Assembly (NCBI GenBank): GCA_002451555.1
Contig: DKCU01000016.1
Coordinates: 742-20,778, forward strand
Origin: Candidatus Segatella albertsiae
Lineage (GTDB): Bacteria > Bacteroidota > Bacteroidia > Bacteroidales > Bacteroidaceae
Direction of reading: 5' to 3'
Length of the DNA: 20,037 nucleotides
Both the position numbers and the translations under genes were made by a program. Positions 7,736 through 15,838 of this stretch are shown piece after piece. Numbering within the stretch: position 1 is the first letter of the stretch; the number at the start of each line of letters is the position of its first letter. The notes under the pieces were generated by a model. The model had not been told where the DNA came from and searched no databases. It saw only the letters and a program-made list of their open reading frames with translations.

Positions 7736-9163
7736 ATGGTACAGTTGATAGGAAGAAAAGAAGAGCAAGACTTGCTCAAAAAATACATAGATAGTGAACG
7801 CTCTGAGTTCATTGCTATTTATGGAAGACGACGTGTGGGCAAAACTTTTCTCGTGACGGAAACGTTTAAAGAGGCATTGGCTTTTGATATGACAGGTGTC
7901 ATTGATGGAGACAAGGAAGACCAACTCGTGTCTTTTAACATAGCCTTGAAAGAAAGTGGTTATGAGGGAAAGCGGGTCGCTGATTGGTATGAGGCTTTTG
8001 AGGCTTTGAAGGAAGTGGTGAAAGTAAAGTTTGCTTCTTCCAAGAAACCTACTATCATCTTCATAGACGAACTTCCGTGTCTAGATACCCCTCGCTCGGG
8101 ATTGGTCAAGGCGTTGGATTTGTTCTGGAATGGTTGGGCTAATAGACAAACTCATGTCAAGTTGATAGTTTGTGGTTCTGCTACGACATGGATTGTAGAT
8201 AATATTATCGACAACCATGGTGGGCTGCATAATCGCATCACGCATGAGATGCACATTCACCCTTTTAACCTGCATGATACGGAAGAATACTTAACGGCAA
8301 ATGGCTTTAAGTGGAATCGGTTGGCTATGGCTCAGGCATATATGGTATTGGGCGGAATACCTTATTATTTGAGCTTGCTGGATAATGCTTTGAGTCTTCC
8401 TGCCAATATCGACCGATTGTTTTTCTCTCGTGATGCTGAATTGAAGAAGGAATTTGACCGATTGTTTAAATCTCTTTTCAAAAGTCCGCAGTCGTATGTG
8501 GATATTATCCAATTGTTGGCTAACCATAAGAAAGGATTGACTCGTAAGGAAATCAGTGAGAAACTGAAGAGGGAAACGGGGGGACATCTATCTAAACTCT
8601 TGACGAATTTGGAGAACTGTGATTTTATCCGTAAGTATAACGTCAGGGAGCGTAAGATAAACAGTAATAATGGTATCTATCAACTCACGGATTTCTATAT
8701 TCACTTTTACCACGACTTCTGTACCAAACATACTACTGACGAACATTTTTGGGAGAACTCCATCAACTCTCCAAAGCAGAATACATGGTATGGATTAGCT
8801 TATGAGCGATTGTGTATGGCGCATATTCCTCAAATTAAGATGGCATTGGGCATCCAACGCATCCGAACGGAATATTACTCTTGGCGAAGTAAGGAGAGTG
8901 TGCCGGCGGCTCAGGTGGATTTGCTCATTGAGCGTGCAGACCAAATCATCAGTCTGTGTGAGATAAAGTATAGCAAAGGCATCTATTCTCTGGATGCGAA
9001 GGAAGAGGAACGTTTGCGCAATCGAATGACGGATTTTGCAGATGAAACCAAAGTAAAAGAGGCTATACAGCTTGTCCTGGTAACAACGTATGGCTTGAAA
9101 GATAATGCCCATTCTACCGAGGTTAATGATAGAGTGGTACTCGATGACTTATTTCAGTCCTAA
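7736..9163 (+). CDS. AAA+ ATPase of the archaeal-type ATPase/DUF234 family
   Basis: 475 residues, full length for the family. The N-terminal ATPase has Walker A GRRRVGKT at 30-37, Walker B IIFIDE at 107-112 and a sensor-like VCGSAT at 145-150. Residues about 252-300 look like a winged helix (GLTRKEISEKLKRETGGHLSKLL). The C-terminal DUF234 region has a PD-(D/E)XK nuclease-like signature: VDLLIER (Asp395), then CEIKYS (Glu409, Lys411). The family is common and multicopy in Bacteroidetes and its role is unsettled. It has no obvious part in glycan use, sits between susD and the GH92 genes, and has its own promoter and palindromic upstream region, so it looks inserted. Only 16 bp separate it from the next gene and no terminator is seen, so its promoter may drive the mannosidase genes. 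In-frame ATG 7712 is closed by a stop after five codons. Confidence 0.88.
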   Translation: MVQLIGRKEEQDLLKKYIDSERSEFIAIYGRRRVGKTFLVTETFKEALAFDMTGVIDGDKEDQLVSFNIALKESGYEGKRVADWYEAFEALKEVVKVKFASSKKPTIIFIDELPCLDTPRSGLVKALDLFWNGWANRQTHVKLIVCGSATTWIVDNIIDNHGGLHNRITHEMHIHPFNLHDTEEYLTANGFKWNRLAMAQAYMVLGGIPYYLSLLDNALSLPANIDRLFFSRDAELKKEFDRLFKSLFKSPQSYVDIIQLLANHKKGLTRKEISEKLKRETGGHLSKLLTNLENCDFIRKYNVRERKINSNNGIYQLTDFYIHFYHDFCTKHTTDEHFWENSINSPKQNTWYGLAYERLCMAHIPQIKMALGIQRIRTEYYSWRSKESVPAAQVDLLIERADQIISLCEIKYSKGIYSLDAKEEERLRNRMTDFADETKVKEAIQLVLVTTYGLKDNAHSTEVNDRVVLDDLFQS

Positions 9164-9179
9164 AAACATAAGATAAATC

Positions 9180-12119
9180 ATGAAAAGATTCCTTGTTTTA
9201 GTATTGTGTTGTACTTTTGAGCTCTCCTCGTTGATAGCCCAAGATTATGCCCAATACGTTGACCCACGTATTGGCAGTGAGGGATTGGGCAGAACTTTCC
9301 CTGGTCCTTGTATGCCGTATGGTATGGCGAAACCAGGACCGGATGCCGTGAGCATGCCGAATGCAGGATGGGCACCGATGCCTGAGCCTGTCAAGGGATT
9401 CTCGCAGATGCATGTCAGTGGTACTGGCGGCGGACAAAAATATGGAAATGTCCTTGTACAACCTTTCTTGAGCAAGAAGGATGGACTTTATCGCTTTACG
9501 GCAGTGGATGGAAAAGGCGCTGTTTGCCATGTGCTGGCTCCTCATGGAGAAATCATTGAGATACCTCTAATAGAACAAAAGCGAACTTCTGAGAAAATCT
9601 CGCTTGGATATTATGCTTGCTCCTATGAGGATGGTATCCAAACGGAGATTACATCTTCGGAGCGTTGTGCCTTCTATCGAATCACTTATCAAAAGGAAAA
9701 AGAAAAGTATTCTAAGAGTAATCTGAAGACACAAAAGGAGTCTCTTTATCAAGAGCCTTGTTTGCTAATAGATGCGGTCTCGTTTTTGGGAATGGATACG
9801 ATTGCAAACAAGCGAGAGACTCAGCAATTGGTGGATGCTCATGTAGAGCAAGTGGATGGAAGAACTATACAGGGCTGGACCACGGTGAGAGGTGGCTGGA
9901 ATAATGGCGGACCTTATACCGTGTTTTTCTATATAGAGGGAGATGGAATGAAAACGAGGGAAAAACGGCCTCATATTGATGCTCCTTTCGGAAAAGGTGC
10001 AGGCGAGGCTTCTCGTTGGCTGACGATTCCCGTTAAGTCGGAAGTCCTCAATCTGAAAGTCGGCATATCTCATGTTAGTATTGAGCAAGCGAAGCAAAAT
10101 ATCCCTTCTTGCAAGTTCGATGTACAAGTTGCAAAAGTCAGGAAGACTTGGAACGAGAAGTTGAAGAAGATAGACATCGTAGGTACCGAGAAACAGAAGC
10201 GAATGTTCTATACGGGCATCTATCATACGATGCTCATGCCTGTGGATAAGTCTGGGGAAAATCCGCATTTCTCAGCCACACCTTATTACGATGACTACTA
10301 TGCCATCTGGGATACTTATCGTACCTCCATGCCTTTGCTGACCTTGATAGATGAAGACCGACAGAGGGACATGGTCAATTCGCTCTTGAATATCTATAAG
10401 CATGATGGTTATATGCCTGATGCCCGAAGTGGCAACTGGAACGGTAGAACGCAAGGGGGAAGCAACGCAGAAATCGTAATCGCCGATGCTTTTGCCAAGG
10501 GAATGAAAGGCATCGACTACCAACTTGCCCTGAAGGCCATGGTCAAGGATGCGGAAGTTCCGCCCACGGAAGTGGATAACTGGGATGGTTCTTCCCTGGA
10601 TGAGGTTCAACGTGAACGGCTTGCCGCTGAGAAACAGGGTAGAGGTGGCTTGCGAGAATATAATGCCTTAGGCTATATCCCCTACGGTATTGACCGTGCT
10701 GGCAATCGAACCGTGGAGTATAGTTATGATGACTGGTGTATCGCCCAAGTGGCTAAGGGCTTGGGGCATCAAGACCTTTATGAGAAATACCTAAAACGTT
10801 CTGGTAATTGGCGAAACCTTTGGCGCAGCGACTATGAATGGCAGGGGATGCGTGGCTTCATCATGCCTCGTGATGAGCATGGAAGATGGCTCGATTCTGT
10901 GCCTTGGGGCAAGTCGAAAGCCTATCATCCTATGATTCCTTATAAGCCTGATACCAAGGTGGCACCCTGGTATTTGCCTTGGTGGAGTACTTTCTTTTAT
11001 GAGGCTTTGTCGGCTGAGTATAGTTTAAGTATTCCGCATGATGTGCCAGGATTGATAGAGGCTTGCGGAGGCAAGGGTGCTTTCGTAAAGCGGCTCGACA
11101 CATTCTTTGCCAATGGTCATTATAATGTGGCTAACGAACCAAGTTTCATGACACCTTATCTTTATCACTGGGCAGGGCGACCTGATTTGAGCGTTAAGCG
11201 CATCCGCCAAATCGTTAACAACAATTATGATGATACGCCAAACGGCTTGCCTGGTAATGATGATAGTGGGGCGATGTCTTCTTGGCTCGTATTCAATATG
11301 ATGGGACTCTATCCTGTGGCAGGACAGAGTCTTTATCTCGTCGGCTCGCCGATGATTCCTGAATATACGATGCATCTGGCAAATGGTAAGAAGTTGAAGG
11401 TGGTGAGAGGTAAGCCAGGGGAGAAGGAGACAGTGGGTAATCTATGTGCTGACGAGGTGAATAGGGGATTTATGAGCCACGAGGTGTTGATAAATGGTGG
11501 AAAACTCATTCTTCCCAACTATCCCACTGTTGATACAAGTGTGGATAAACGTTGTAAAGTGTTGATAGATAAAGATAAGCAGACGCAGATAGAAGGTGAA
11601 CGAACTGTGGGTAACTTGGTGGACAACTTGTTGAAAACTATTCCGACGGAATATGTCTGCAAGTTTGTTCTCAACTGTCAATACCGCAATTGGGAAGTCG
11701 GAGTGGATAGTGTTGCCAGCCCCGATACCTTGCGCTTGAAATGCAATCAGTCGGTCTATCTGATACCTCGAAAAGAGGTGGATGAGGCTGATGGCTTTTG
11801 TTGGGACAGTCCGCAGAAGGGAAAGAATCTGTATGTTTGCAACCGTCAAGACAATCATGGGATGAGCGACGGAACATTCTTGTTCATTTCTCGAAAGGCA
11901 TTACAACAATTGCAGCAAACTGGCGTTTTCATATATAATGGCATCACTTGGCGAAAGACTGCTATTGATGAGCATACGATTTCTGTCAAAGCCGACTTGG
12001 ATGGTACTATCATGAAGATTGCCACCAAGCAGTTCCTGCCTTGGGTGTTGGAGATGAAGAACAATCCTTTAGGCATAGACTGGACTTTAGAACCCTATTA
12101 TAATACTGTTAGAAATTAA
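9180..12119 (+). CDS. Secreted GH92 alpha-mannosidase with extra C-terminal domain
   Basis: 979 residues. The signal peptide (1-20, LIA/QD) sends it to the periplasm or surface. The family opening is YVDPRIGSEGLGRTFPGPCMPYGM at 26-49, and GGSNAEIVIADAF at 426-438 is a core motif. TVEYSYDDW at 511-519 carries the likely catalytic acid (Glu513). DDTPNGLPGNDDSGAMSSW at 684-702 carries the base aspartates (Asp694, Asp695). GH92 enzymes are Ca2+-dependent exo-mannosidases that invert configuration. The usual EGNAWQYxWxVPHD segment is changed here (FYEALSAEYSLSIPHD from 606), so the +1 subsite preference cannot be assigned. The GH92 fold should end near 780; the last 190-200 residues have no partner I recognise. 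The next gene starts 10 bp downstream, so the two are co-transcribed. Confidence 0.9.
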   Translation: MKRFLVLVLCCTFELSSLIAQDYAQYVDPRIGSEGLGRTFPGPCMPYGMAKPGPDAVSMPNAGWAPMPEPVKGFSQMHVSGTGGGQKYGNVLVQPFLSKKDGLYRFTAVDGKGAVCHVLAPHGEIIEIPLIEQKRTSEKISLGYYACSYEDGIQTEITSSERCAFYRITYQKEKEKYSKSNLKTQKESLYQEPCLLIDAVSFLGMDTIANKRETQQLVDAHVEQVDGRTIQGWTTVRGGWNNGGPYTVFFYIEGDGMKTREKRPHIDAPFGKGAGEASRWLTIPVKSEVLNLKVGISHVSIEQAKQNIPSCKFDVQVAKVRKTWNEKLKKIDIVGTEKQKRMFYTGIYHTMLMPVDKSGENPHFSATPYYDDYYAIWDTYRTSMPLLTLIDEDRQRDMVNSLLNIYKHDGYMPDARSGNWNGRTQGGSNAEIVIADAFAKGMKGIDYQLALKAMVKDAEVPPTEVDNWDGSSLDEVQRERLAAEKQGRGGLREYNALGYIPYGIDRAGNRTVEYSYDDWCIAQVAKGLGHQDLYEKYLKRSGNWRNLWRSDYEWQGMRGFIMPRDEHGRWLDSVPWGKSKAYHPMIPYKPDTKVAPWYLPWWSTFFYEALSAEYSLSIPHDVPGLIEACGGKGAFVKRLDTFFANGHYNVANEPSFMTPYLYHWAGRPDLSVKRIRQIVNNNYDDTPNGLPGNDDSGAMSSWLVFNMMGLYPVAGQSLYLVGSPMIPEYTMHLANGKKLKVVRGKPGEKETVGNLCADEVNRGFMSHEVLINGGKLILPNYPTVDTSVDKRCKVLIDKDKQTQIEGERTVGNLVDNLLKTIPTEYVCKFVLNCQYRNWEVGVDSVASPDTLRLKCNQSVYLIPRKEVDEADGFCWDSPQKGKNLYVCNRQDNHGMSDGTFLFISRKALQQLQQTGVFIYNGITWRKTAIDEHTISVKADLDGTIMKIATKQFLPWVLEMKNNPLGIDWTLEPYYNTVRN

Positions 12120-12129
12120 TTATAAGAAC

Positions 12130-15100
12130 ATGAGAAAAACGATTATCTTCATATTGACTTTTGCTTGTGCTCTGTTGAGCCAAGCACAGACGCGTCGGCA
12201 AATGGGAGGAGTATATTGTGCTTATCCATCTCCCGATGTGGAAAATGGTAAAACTCAGTCTGTGGTAACTGCTGATGAGGTGAATCCTTTTGCTGCTCCA
12301 GAAGGATATGCTTCTTTTTACATCAGTCATTATGGTCGCCATGGTTCTCGGTGGATGCCTAATGATAGTCGATATGTTTGGGTAAACCAACATTTCGCAG
12401 ATAATTCCAATCTTACTCCTCTCGGTAAGAAGGTGAAGAAACTCTTGATGAGAGTGTGGGATAATGCACGAGGCAATGGGGGAAAACTGTCAAGACTCGG
12501 CGAACTCCAGCATCGAGGCATCGCCGATCGTATGTTTCATAGTTTTCCACAAATATTTGCCCCAGGCAATCATGTGCAGGCTCGTTCCAGTGTGGTAGAT
12601 AGATGCGCCAAGAGTATGTTGGCTTTCACTGATGAGTTGCGCCAACTGCAACCTGGACTTGATTTGGAGGTGAAGACGGATTCTGCCGACATGGATTGGA
12701 TTGCTTATACCTCGCCTGAGGTGAAAGCTTTGGAAAATCGAACGAAGGTGACCGCCAAGGTATCGACGGATAGATTCATGCACCAACTTTTCAAGGACAT
12801 CTCTAAGGTGGATGACCCGATGAAGTTGATGGGGGAACTTCAAACTGTCGCCTCTTCCATCCAGGACGTGGGCTTGAACTTCAAGCGTTATCCGAAGGAC
12901 ATCGAGGAGGGCTTGAACGCTCTTTTCACCGATGAGGAGTTTCGTGCCTTTTATGAAGCCAACAATCTCCGTATGACGATTTGTAATGGCAACTATCCAA
13001 CGAATGAAGACATACCGGCTCGTTCTGCCATCTCGCTCTGGGATAACTTTGTGGCTGAGGCTGACAAAGCTTTGGCTTCCAACAAGCCTTCCGCTACCTT
13101 GCGATTCGGGCATGACACGAGTTTGTATCGTCTCTTGTCTTTGTTCAACTTTGTGAAACCCCTATATCAGGTTGGGGATAGTATTCCAGAAAAGGAAATC
13201 GTCCTTGTTGACAACGTTGACTTGATGGATAGAGTCGTGCCGATGGCATCCAATCTTCAAGTTGTGTTCTATAAGAGTGAGTCTTATTTGGATTCAATCC
13301 TGGTAAAATTCATACTGAATGGGCAACTTATGTGTTTGGATCTGTCAGGAGATGCCTCCGATGGTTGTTCGGATGCTTGCTATTCTTGGGCTCATGTCAA
13401 GGCATATATGGCTAATCGCATTCACTATCTAGAACATGAACGCCAGCTCAATGCTCTCAACACGATGGTGGGTACGGCGCAAGCTAATACCCAGACTGCG
13501 GGTAAGTTTGGTAAGGGCAGCGAGGAACATGGACAGACGCTTCCTGCCGTACTCGTGCCCAATGGACAGAACTTCTGGACACCTCAGACGCAAGATACGG
13601 AGAAAAAGTGCATTGCACCTTATTATTATAAGGACACAGAACTACAGGGTTTCCGCAACAGTCATTGGATTGTGGGTGGTTGTACCCAGGACTATGGTTC
13701 GTTCACCGTGGCGACTTTGGGTGGAAAGTTGAGGCTCCAGCCCGAGGAACGTGCTACCCCTTTCTCGCATCTGGATGAAATATCTCACCCTCATTACTAT
13801 GCGGTAGATTTGAAGGCAGAGCATCTCAAGACTGAACTTACCGCTTTGAGCCATGCGGCTGTATTGCGTGTTACCCCACAGCAAGATGAGAACATTCATA
13901 TCGTCATCAATCCGAATAGCGACGAAGGGGAAGGATATATAGAGATAGACACCATAAACCATAGAGTTTATGGTTACAATCCTGTGCATCGCATCTACCA
14001 AGGTTGGGGAGAACCCGCTGGTTTCAGTGGACATTTCGTATTGCAATATCCCGACAATAGCAAGTTGGTGGACTTTGGTGTGTTCTCGAAAGAAACGAAG
14101 AACGAACATGGCACTGTAGCAAAGGGTGGGCGTATCGGTGTCTGGCTTACTTTCGCTGGAAAATCAAATGAGCAAATCGAGTTGCATACCGCCAGTTCCT
14201 TTACTTCCAAGGAAAATGTCATGAACAATATGGAAGTCGAACTTGCTGGTGGAGACTTTGGTGCGGTGATGGCGAGTGCGCAGGATTTGTGGTGTGAGCG
14301 ATTGCATACTATAGATGTGGAAAGCAAGGACACCGCCAAGGTCAACCAATTCTATGGTGCCCTTTATCGTGCCTCGTTTCTTCCGCGTGAAATGAGTGAC
14401 TGCAATGGCGATCATCCATCGTTCGCCAAGGGAAAAGTCGTGCAGAGGGATAGCATTCGTTCGCAAGAAGAAAGACAAATGGATTCTTCACTCTTCACTC
14501 TTCACTCTTCACTTTCTAAGGTGTACGGAGATTTCTCCATGTGGGACATCTATCGTGCAGAACTACCGCTTTACAATATCATCACGCCTGAGATGTCGGG
14601 CGACATGATGCAATCGCTTGTCAATATGTATCAGGAGGGCGGTTGGTTGCCTATCTTCCCATGTTGGAACAGTTATACGGCGGCGATGATTGGCGACCAT
14701 GCCAGTGTTGCTTTGGCGGATGCCTATGTGAAGGGGAATCGTAATTTCGATGCCAAGACGGCATACGAGGGAATGCGTAAGAATGCTTTCGAGAGTCCCA
14801 AGACTTTCGAGGAATATAAAAATGGTATGGGACGTAGAGCCTTGAAGGCATACTTGAAATACGGTTATATCCCAATGGAGGATAGTGTCAAGGAGGCGTT
14901 CCATCAGAATGAGCAGACTTCCCGAACGTTGGAATATGCCTTCGATGATTTCGCTGTGGCACAAATGGCCAGGGCTTTATCGGAATCTATTCCAATAGCG
15001 AAAAGGGAGAATCAGGACGTTGCGCTTTATAGAAAGGCATTGCTTTCTGATTACTCCAAACTGATGCGCCGTTCCGAGAATTGGCGCAATGTCATCAATC

Positions 15101-15774
15101 CGAAGACAGGATGGGCGGATGGCAGACATCAAAATGGCAAATGGGAAGGCAACCTTGATTTGGTCCATCGCAAGAGCTATATTACGGAAGGTGCTACTTG
15201 TCACTATACGTGGTATGTGCCACAGAACGTAGAGGGACTTTTCCGCACCATGGATGGAAATGTGATAGCTCGACTGGACAAGATGTTTGATGAAGGCTTA
15301 TACTGGCATGGCAACGAACCTTGTCACCAAGTGGCTTACCTCTATGATGCGGCAGGTGCGCCTTGGAAGACCCAGGAGCGTGTACATCATATCTTGACCA
15401 CGGAGTATAATGATACGCCTGGCGGACTGTCGGGCAATGATGATGCAGGACAGATGTCGGCATGGTACATATTCTCTGCCATCGGATTCTATCCCGTTTG
15501 TCCTGCTACACCTTATTATTATATAGGTGCGCCAAGTTTTGATAAGGTGACTTTCAATTTGGAGAATGGGGAGAAGTTTGAGATTACAGCCGAAGGTGTG
15601 AGCGATGAGGCTTTTTACGTACAGAAAGCGGTGCTTAATGGTATGCCGTTATTGAAAGTTGGAAAGCGTTCCGATGATGAGGGATGTAAGGACTACCTGT
15701 TGTCGAATGGGGATATATTCCTGGGCGGAAAGCTTCATTTTGTGATGGATACTCAGCCTGTCGTGGAAAAATAG
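12130..15774 (+). CDS. Fusion of histidine acid phosphatase (MINPP/phytase-like) and GH92 alpha-mannosidase
   Basis: 1214 residues, about the sum of two full enzymes. Residues 1-19 are a signal peptide (SQA/QT). Residues about 50-435 are a branch-2 histidine phosphatase: SHYGRHGSRW with nucleophile His71 in RHGSR (70-74), the Asp-bearing FGHD at 326-329, and the family ending YSWAHVKAYMANRI. The proton-donor motif is HD rather than the HAE of typical inositol polyphosphate phosphatases. Residues about 440-1205 are GH92: VGTAQAN at 447, GEPAGFSG at 627, VYGDFSMWDIYRA at 798, TLEYAFDDF at 933 (likely acid Glu935), YITEG at 1017, and DTPGGLSGNDDAGQMSAW at 1095-1112 (Asp1104, Asp1105). The frame is open across the join. 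Residues about 770-796 are an insertion containing a heptanucleotide repeat. Together with the upstream GH92, the protein could dephosphorylate and then trim phosphomannosyl glycans; that is inference. Confidence 0.9.
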   Translation: MRKTIIFILTFACALLSQAQTRRQMGGVYCAYPSPDVENGKTQSVVTADEVNPFAAPEGYASFYISHYGRHGSRWMPNDSRYVWVNQHFADNSNLTPLGKKVKKLLMRVWDNARGNGGKLSRLGELQHRGIADRMFHSFPQIFAPGNHVQARSSVVDRCAKSMLAFTDELRQLQPGLDLEVKTDSADMDWIAYTSPEVKALENRTKVTAKVSTDRFMHQLFKDISKVDDPMKLMGELQTVASSIQDVGLNFKRYPKDIEEGLNALFTDEEFRAFYEANNLRMTICNGNYPTNEDIPARSAISLWDNFVAEADKALASNKPSATLRFGHDTSLYRLLSLFNFVKPLYQVGDSIPEKEIVLVDNVDLMDRVVPMASNLQVVFYKSESYLDSILVKFILNGQLMCLDLSGDASDGCSDACYSWAHVKAYMANRIHYLEHERQLNALNTMVGTAQANTQTAGKFGKGSEEHGQTLPAVLVPNGQNFWTPQTQDTEKKCIAPYYYKDTELQGFRNSHWIVGGCTQDYGSFTVATLGGKLRLQPEERATPFSHLDEISHPHYYAVDLKAEHLKTELTALSHAAVLRVTPQQDENIHIVINPNSDEGEGYIEIDTINHRVYGYNPVHRIYQGWGEPAGFSGHFVLQYPDNSKLVDFGVFSKETKNEHGTVAKGGRIGVWLTFAGKSNEQIELHTASSFTSKENVMNNMEVELAGGDFGAVMASAQDLWCERLHTIDVESKDTAKVNQFYGALYRASFLPREMSDCNGDHPSFAKGKVVQRDSIRSQEERQMDSSLFTLHSSLSKVYGDFSMWDIYRAELPLYNIITPEMSGDMMQSLVNMYQEGGWLPIFPCWNSYTAAMIGDHASVALADAYVKGNRNFDAKTAYEGMRKNAFESPKTFEEYKNGMGRRALKAYLKYGYIPMEDSVKEAFHQNEQTSRTLEYAFDDFAVAQMARALSESIPIAKRENQDVALYRKALLSDYSKLMRRSENWRNVINPKTGWADGRHQNGKWEGNLDLVHRKSYITEGATCHYTWYVPQNVEGLFRTMDGNVIARLDKMFDEGLYWHGNEPCHQVAYLYDAAGAPWKTQERVHHILTTEYNDTPGGLSGNDDAGQMSAWYIFSAIGFYPVCPATPYYYIGAPSFDKVTFNLENGEKFEITAEGVSDEAFYVQKAVLNGMPLLKVGKRSDDEGCKDYLLSNGDIFLGGKLHFVMDTQPVVEK
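14485..14512 (+). repeat. Heptanucleotide tandem repeat, four copies, inside the GH92 coding sequence
   Basis: TCTTCAC occurs four times without interruption at 14485-14512. It encodes part of the insertion SSLFTLHSSL (about residues 786-795), just before the conserved VYGDFSMWD core. Seven is not a multiple of three, so gain or loss of one unit would shift the reading frame and end the mannosidase half early. Confidence 0.9.
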
Positions 15775-15782
15775 TTGAATAT

Positions 15783-15821
15783 AGTCGCAATTGTTGAAAG
15801 AAGTAGCTGCAATTGTTGTAA
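15783..15821 (+). repeat. Direct repeats with 22-bp period before the AraC-type regulator
   Basis: AG-N2-GCAATTGTTG occurs at 15783-15796 and again at 15805-15818, exactly 22 bp apart, and both copies are followed by one variable base and AA. The 64-bp gap between the GH92 fusion gene and the regulator is mostly made of this pair. It could be an autoregulatory site for the AraC-type protein. The motif differs from the repeats upstream of susC. Confidence 0.45.
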
Positions 15822-15838
15822 ATTTAAAGGAAAAGAAA

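Noticed and set aside
15791..15838. TTG start giving the AraC-type regulator 16 more residues
   Set aside because: The ATG at 15839 has a better upstream purine stretch and starts directly before the first membrane segment; the extension overlaps the direct repeats.
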